Source: Bradyrhizobium sp. Rc3b (GTDB lineage: Bacteria; Pseudomonadota; Alphaproteobacteria; Rhizobiales; Xanthobacteraceae). Taken from it: a DNA stretch of 64,000 nt. Location: NCBI RefSeq assembly GCF_900114915.1, contig NZ_FOUS01000002.1, positions 620,001 through 684,000 of the forward strand, in the 5' to 3' direction. This document shows positions 61,011 through 64,000 of the stretch, piece after piece. The notes below the pieces were generated by a model. It was not told the origin of the DNA. It saw nothing but the letters and a program-made list of their open reading frames with translations, and made no database searches. The position numbers and the translations under genes are program-made. Every line of letters starts with the position of its first letter. Positions within the stretch are counted from its first letter, which is position 1.

Positions 61011-62345
61011 TTACGGCAGCTTCAGCGACGTCTCTGCATTGTACGGCTTCAGCGTCTCATCCGCGGCCTTCTGGGCGGCGGCGAGGGCTTCCTTCGGCTG
61101 CTTCTTGCCGTTGAGGACCAGCATCACCTCGTCCTCGAGGTTCTTGCGCACCGGCACGGTCTTGTAGGTCGCGAACCAGGGCTTTGCGACGTCGAGTTGC
61201 TCGACGGCGGTCTTGGCGTCGGGGTTCTTGTTGAGGAAGTCGACCATCTCTGGCGTTTTGTAGGCGGCCATGTTGGGCGCGAAATAGCCGGTGGCGCGGC
61301 TCCACCAGCCGCTCTTCTCGGGCGAGGTCATCCACTTGATCAGCGTCCATGCGGCCTTCTGCTTGTCGGCCTCGAGCCCTGCCGGAACGATCAGCGAGGC
61401 GCCGCCGATCGGCACAGCGTTGCGGACGTTGCGCGGGATGAAGGCGACCTTGTAGGCGAACTTGGCGTTGTCGCGCACGTAAGTGAGCGAGCCCGTCGAC
61501 AGCATCATCATCGCGGCGTTGCCGGAGATGAAGGAAGTGCTGACGGCAGGGCCAGGCGTGGCGCCGGGAGCGTGGACCTTGTGCTTGTAGACGAGGTCAT
61601 TCCACCAGGTCAGTGCGCCGAGCATCGAAGGCGTGTCGTAATAGACCTCGCCGCCGAACTCCTCGTTGTAGTAGCGCCCGCCATTGCTCATGGTGAGCGT
61701 TTCCATCATCCAGCCGCAATAGTCATACGCGCAGGGGATCGCGATGCCCCATTGGGTCACCTTGTCGCCCTCGCGCTTGGTGAGCTTCTTGGCCCAGTCG
61801 GTGAGCTCGGCCCAGGTCTGCGGCGGCTTGCTCGGATCGAGGCCGGCTTCCTTGGCCTTATCGGCGTTGATGTAGAGCAGCGGTGTCGAATTGTGGAAGG
61901 GCACGCCGTAGACCGAGCGGTTGATCACCGCGTTGCCCTGCAGCGCCGGGAAGAACTGGCCGAGGAACTGCTCCTTGGTGGTGCCGTCGGCCTTGATCAG
62001 GGCATCGAGATTGGTGAGCTCGTTCTCGATCTGCATGTCGAGCAGGAAGTTCGCCGACATGATCACGGCGGACGGCGGCTTGCCGGCCTTGATCGCGGCG
62101 CGCGTCTTGATCAGCGTGTCGTCATAGGAGCCGGTGTAGACCGCGGTCGCCTTGACGTCCGGATGGGTCTCGTTGAACTCCTTGATCAAGGTGCCCATGT
62201 CGCGGGCGAGCTTGCCGTCGACGGGGACGGGGAAGAACAGATCGATCTCGGTCGGGCCTTCGCCGGCGAGCGCCGGAAGGGCGAGGGCACTTGCCATGGA
62301 GCCTGCCATGGCAAGGCCGAGCATGAGCCTGCGGGAAAACAGCAT
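61011..62345 (-). CDS. ABC sugar/glycerol-phosphate binding protein (UgpB-like)
   Basis: The 444-aa periplasmic protein has a signal peptide with SRRLMLGLA (Tat-like arginines) and cleavage near ALAGE. The mature part has the cluster-B fold: EIDLFFPVPVDGKL, LIKEFNETHPDVKATAVYTG and the GVPFHNSTPLLYINADKAKEAG region (cited in part), closest in style to UgpB. It is followed upstream by two permeases; the ATPase is not in the window. Confidence 0.9.
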   Translation of the reverse strand: MLFSRRLMLGLAMAGSMASALALPALAGEGPTEIDLFFPVPVDGKLARDMGTLIKEFNETHPDVKATAVYTGSYDDTLIKTRAAIKAGKPPSAVIMSANFLLDMQIENELTNLDALIKADGTTKEQFLGQFFPALQGNAVINRSVYGVPFHNSTPLLYINADKAKEAGLDPSKPPQTWAELTDWAKKLTKREGDKVTQWGIAIPCAYDYCGWMMETLTMSNGGRYYNEEFGGEVYYDTPSMLGALTWWNDLVYKHKVHAPGATPGPAVSTSFISGNAAMMMLSTGSLTYVRDNAKFAYKVAFIPRNVRNAVPIGGASLIVPAGLEADKQKAAWTLIKWMTSPEKSGWWSRATGYFAPNMAAYKTPEMVDFLNKNPDAKTAVEQLDVAKPWFATYKTVPVRKNLEDEVMLVLNGKKQPKEALAAAQKAADETLKPYNAETSLKLP

Positions 62346-62356
62346 CGAAGAATCTC

Positions 62357-63226
62357 CTATTTGATGCCTGAGGTGACGAAAGAGCTGATGAAGCGCTTCT
62401 GGAAGATCAGGAAGGTGATGAGCAGCGGGCCGATCACCATCAGCGTGCCGGCGGCGATGGTGCCCCAGGCCTGCGTGCCTTCGGCGGTCTTGGTGAAGAC
62501 GGAGAGCCCGACCGTGAGCGGCCGCTTGTCCGGCGAGTTAATCACCATCAGCGGCCACAGGAAGTCGTTCCAGTGGCTGGTCACGGAGATGATGGCGAAG
62601 GCGGAGAAGCTCGGCATCGACAGCGGCACGTAGATATGGCGGATGCGCTGGAGCAGGCTGGCGCCGTCGATCAGGGCTGCGTCTTCCAGCTCGGTCGGAA
62701 TCGCCTCGAACGCCTGGCGCATCAGGAAGGTGCCGAAGGCGGAGGCGAAGAACGGCATCATCACGCCGGTGAGCGTGTCGTAGAGGCCGAGTTGCGCCAC
62801 CAGCGACAGGTTCGGCACGATCAGCAGCACCGGCACCAGCATCAGCTGCATCAGGAACAGATAGAAGATCGGCGTCTTGCCGAGGAAGTCGAGGCGCGCG
62901 AAGGCAAAGCCCGCCAGCGTGATCGTGACGAATTGCACCAGCAAAATGCCGGCACAGATGATCGTGGTGTTGAGCGTGTAGCGCGGGAAATCGCCGATCT
63001 CCCAGGCATCCCTGACATTGTCGAGCGTCGGCTTCAGGCTCGGCATCAGCTCGGCCATGGCATTGATGCCGTCGGAGGCCGGGCGCAGCGTCGCCACGAC
63101 CATCCACAGGAACGGAATGAGCCAGACGATCGCGAGCAGCACGGTCAGCAGGAAGCCGAGCTTGGGCGTGATCTCGCCCCGTGTGGCGAGCGGGGCGTCC
63201 TTGTAGAGGGCGTCGATCAGCTTCAT
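62357..63226 (-). CDS. ABC transporter permease (UgpE-like)
   Basis: The 289-aa inner-membrane permease has six helices and the EAA loop EDAALIDGASLLQRIRHIYVPLS (cited in part), which docks to the ATPase. Its start overlaps the stop of the partner permease by 4 bases (ATGA). The binding-protein gene follows 11 bases later. Confidence 0.93.
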   Translation of the reverse strand: MKLIDALYKDAPLATRGEITPKLGFLLTVLLAIVWLIPFLWMVVATLRPASDGINAMAELMPSLKPTLDNVRDAWEIGDFPRYTLNTTIICAGILLVQFVTITLAGFAFARLDFLGKTPIFYLFLMQLMLVPVLLIVPNLSLVAQLGLYDTLTGVMMPFFASAFGTFLMRQAFEAIPTELEDAALIDGASLLQRIRHIYVPLSMPSFSAFAIISVTSHWNDFLWPLMVINSPDKRPLTVGLSVFTKTAEGTQAWGTIAAGTLMVIGPLLITFLIFQKRFISSFVTSGIK

Positions 63227-64000
63227 GGCCCGCCCTCGCGGTTGGCCATGGTGCGGAAGGAAAGCGCGGTGAGGCCCATCAGCGCGGCGAGCGTCAGCAG
63301 CGTCGCGGCCGAGGCCTTGCCGACGTCGTAATGCTCGACCGCCTGCTGGTAGATGTAGAACAGCACGAGGTTGGTCGAATTGGATGGCCCGCCCTGGGTC
63401 ATGACGAAGACGTGGTCGACCTGCGTCACCGCGTTGAGCGTGGCGATCACGATGACGAACAGGAAGGTGGGCTTGAGCTCGGGCAAGATGATGTGGCGGA
63501 AGCGCATGTAAGGCCCGGCGCCGTCGAGATGCGCGGCCTCCATGACGTCCTCAGGCACGGCCTGGAGACCGGCGAGGAAGAACAGCATGTAATAGCCGGC
63601 GTTCTTCCAGATCGTGATGATCATGATCGCATACAGCGCGATGTCGGGATCGCCGAGCCAGTTCGGCAGCACCGGAAGCAGGCGGCCGATATAGAAGTCG
63701 AGCAGGCCGACATTGGGCAGGAAGATGAACATGAACAGCGCCGAGGCCGCGACCATCGGGATCAGCACCGGCAGGAACAGCGCCGCCCGCAGCGCGCTGC
63801 TGACGGCGTTGGTGCGCGACAGCGCCAGCGCAAACAGCAGCGCGAGGCCGATGCTCGGGATCGCCGTGCCGATGGCATAGACGAGATTGTTGACGACCGC
63901 GCCGGTGAAGGCGGGGTCGGCCAGCACCGCGCTGATATTGTCGAGGCCGACGAAGCGGACCGGCGCCTTCGGCGTGGCGCGCTGGTAGAGCGCATCGATG
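63223..64000 (-). CDS. ABC transporter permease (UgpA-like), 5' end outside window
   Basis: The gene runs off the right edge; 258 codons are visible and the N-terminus is missing. The frame at the edge reads IDALYQRATPKAPVRFVGLDNI, the usual segment before the permease core. Core helices and the EAA loop MEAAHLDGAGPYMRFRHIILPEL (cited in part) are present. It is the partner of the permease at 62357. Confidence 0.93.
   Translation of the reverse strand, partial: IDALYQRATPKAPVRFVGLDNISAVLADPAFTGAVVNNLVYAIGTAIPSIGLALLFALALSRTNAVSSALRAALFLPVLIPMVAASALFMFIFLPNVGLLDFYIGRLLPVLPNWLGDPDIALYAIMIITIWKNAGYYMLFFLAGLQAVPEDVMEAAHLDGAGPYMRFRHIILPELKPTFLFVIVIATLNAVTQVDHVFVMTQGGPSNSTNLVLFYIYQQAVEHYDVGKASAATLLTLAALMGLTALSFRTMANREGGP

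Overview
The window reads as chromosome of an alphaproteobacterium of the Bradyrhizobium/Rhodopseudomonas type. Support comes from high G+C, the gene order (rpsF-rpsR beside the fab cluster, mltG-yicC-gmk, lptF-lptG-lptD-surA-pdxA-rsmA, ppk-ppx, purM-purN), an HdaA-type DnaA regulator, a FixK/FNR-type box, and several copies of small palindromic intergenic repeats of the kind common in that group. No tRNA, rRNA, CRISPR array, transposase or phage gene was seen. The genus is inferred from gene content and memory of relatives, not from a search.

Layout. 1-1,400: two unrecognised genes and a convergent terminator pair, possibly accessory DNA. 1,448-4,266: rpsR/rpsF on the minus strand, facing away from a TetR regulator plus fatty-acid desaturase pair. 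4,440-11,226: fatty-acid synthesis (fabD, fabG, acpP, fabF), then mltG, yicC and gmk. 11,159-20,468: a more variable stretch with a membrane protein, a 1.3-kb gene-poor region holding a long perfect inverted repeat, a GT-C-like membrane protein, a cupin, three Crp/Fnr regulators within 2.7 kb, and a zinc alcohol dehydrogenase. 20,541-28,192: a tightly overlapping envelope operon in the order lptF, lptG, lptD, surA-like, pdxA, rsmA. 28,532-32,627: pepA-holC, a lipoprotein, and a MarR/monooxygenase pair with a clear shared operator. 32,788-38,056: an orphan Bug receptor, an ABC-F ATPase, small genes, ndk and a TerC protein. 38,063-43,274: a heavy-metal RND pump operon next to a perfect FixK/FNR-type box. 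43,381-50,760: ppk-ppx, hdaA, a phosphatidyltransferase, purM-purN and a cold-shock protein. 51,140-57,121: an outer-membrane beta-barrel, then a LysR gene divergent from two GNAT-like genes, a degenerate isochorismatase-like gene and a 56-codon gene, followed by five 15-bp tandem repeats and an omega-aminotransferase. 57,305-64,000: rnd, a 36-codon membrane peptide, a LysR/quinone-oxidoreductase pair, two dyad repeats and a UgpBAE-like ABC importer cut by the right edge.

How it fits together. Most of the window is core envelope and lipid biology: acyl chains (fab genes, desaturase), LPS export (LptFGD with a SurA-type chaperone), peptidoglycan chain-length control (MltG) and phospholipid synthesis. 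This is mixed with polyphosphate and nucleotide metabolism.

The most unusual signal is a family of five hairpin repeats (5396, 17938, 20499, 43333, 52293). In every copy the repeat end forms the stop codon of a neighbouring gene: fabD, a crp/fnr gene, rsmA, ppx and a lysR gene. Other points worth a second look are the LysR/GNAT/GNAT/pseudo-isochorismatase module, the FixK-type box at 42,641, and three very short genes (35767-35940, 55350-55520, 58569-58679).
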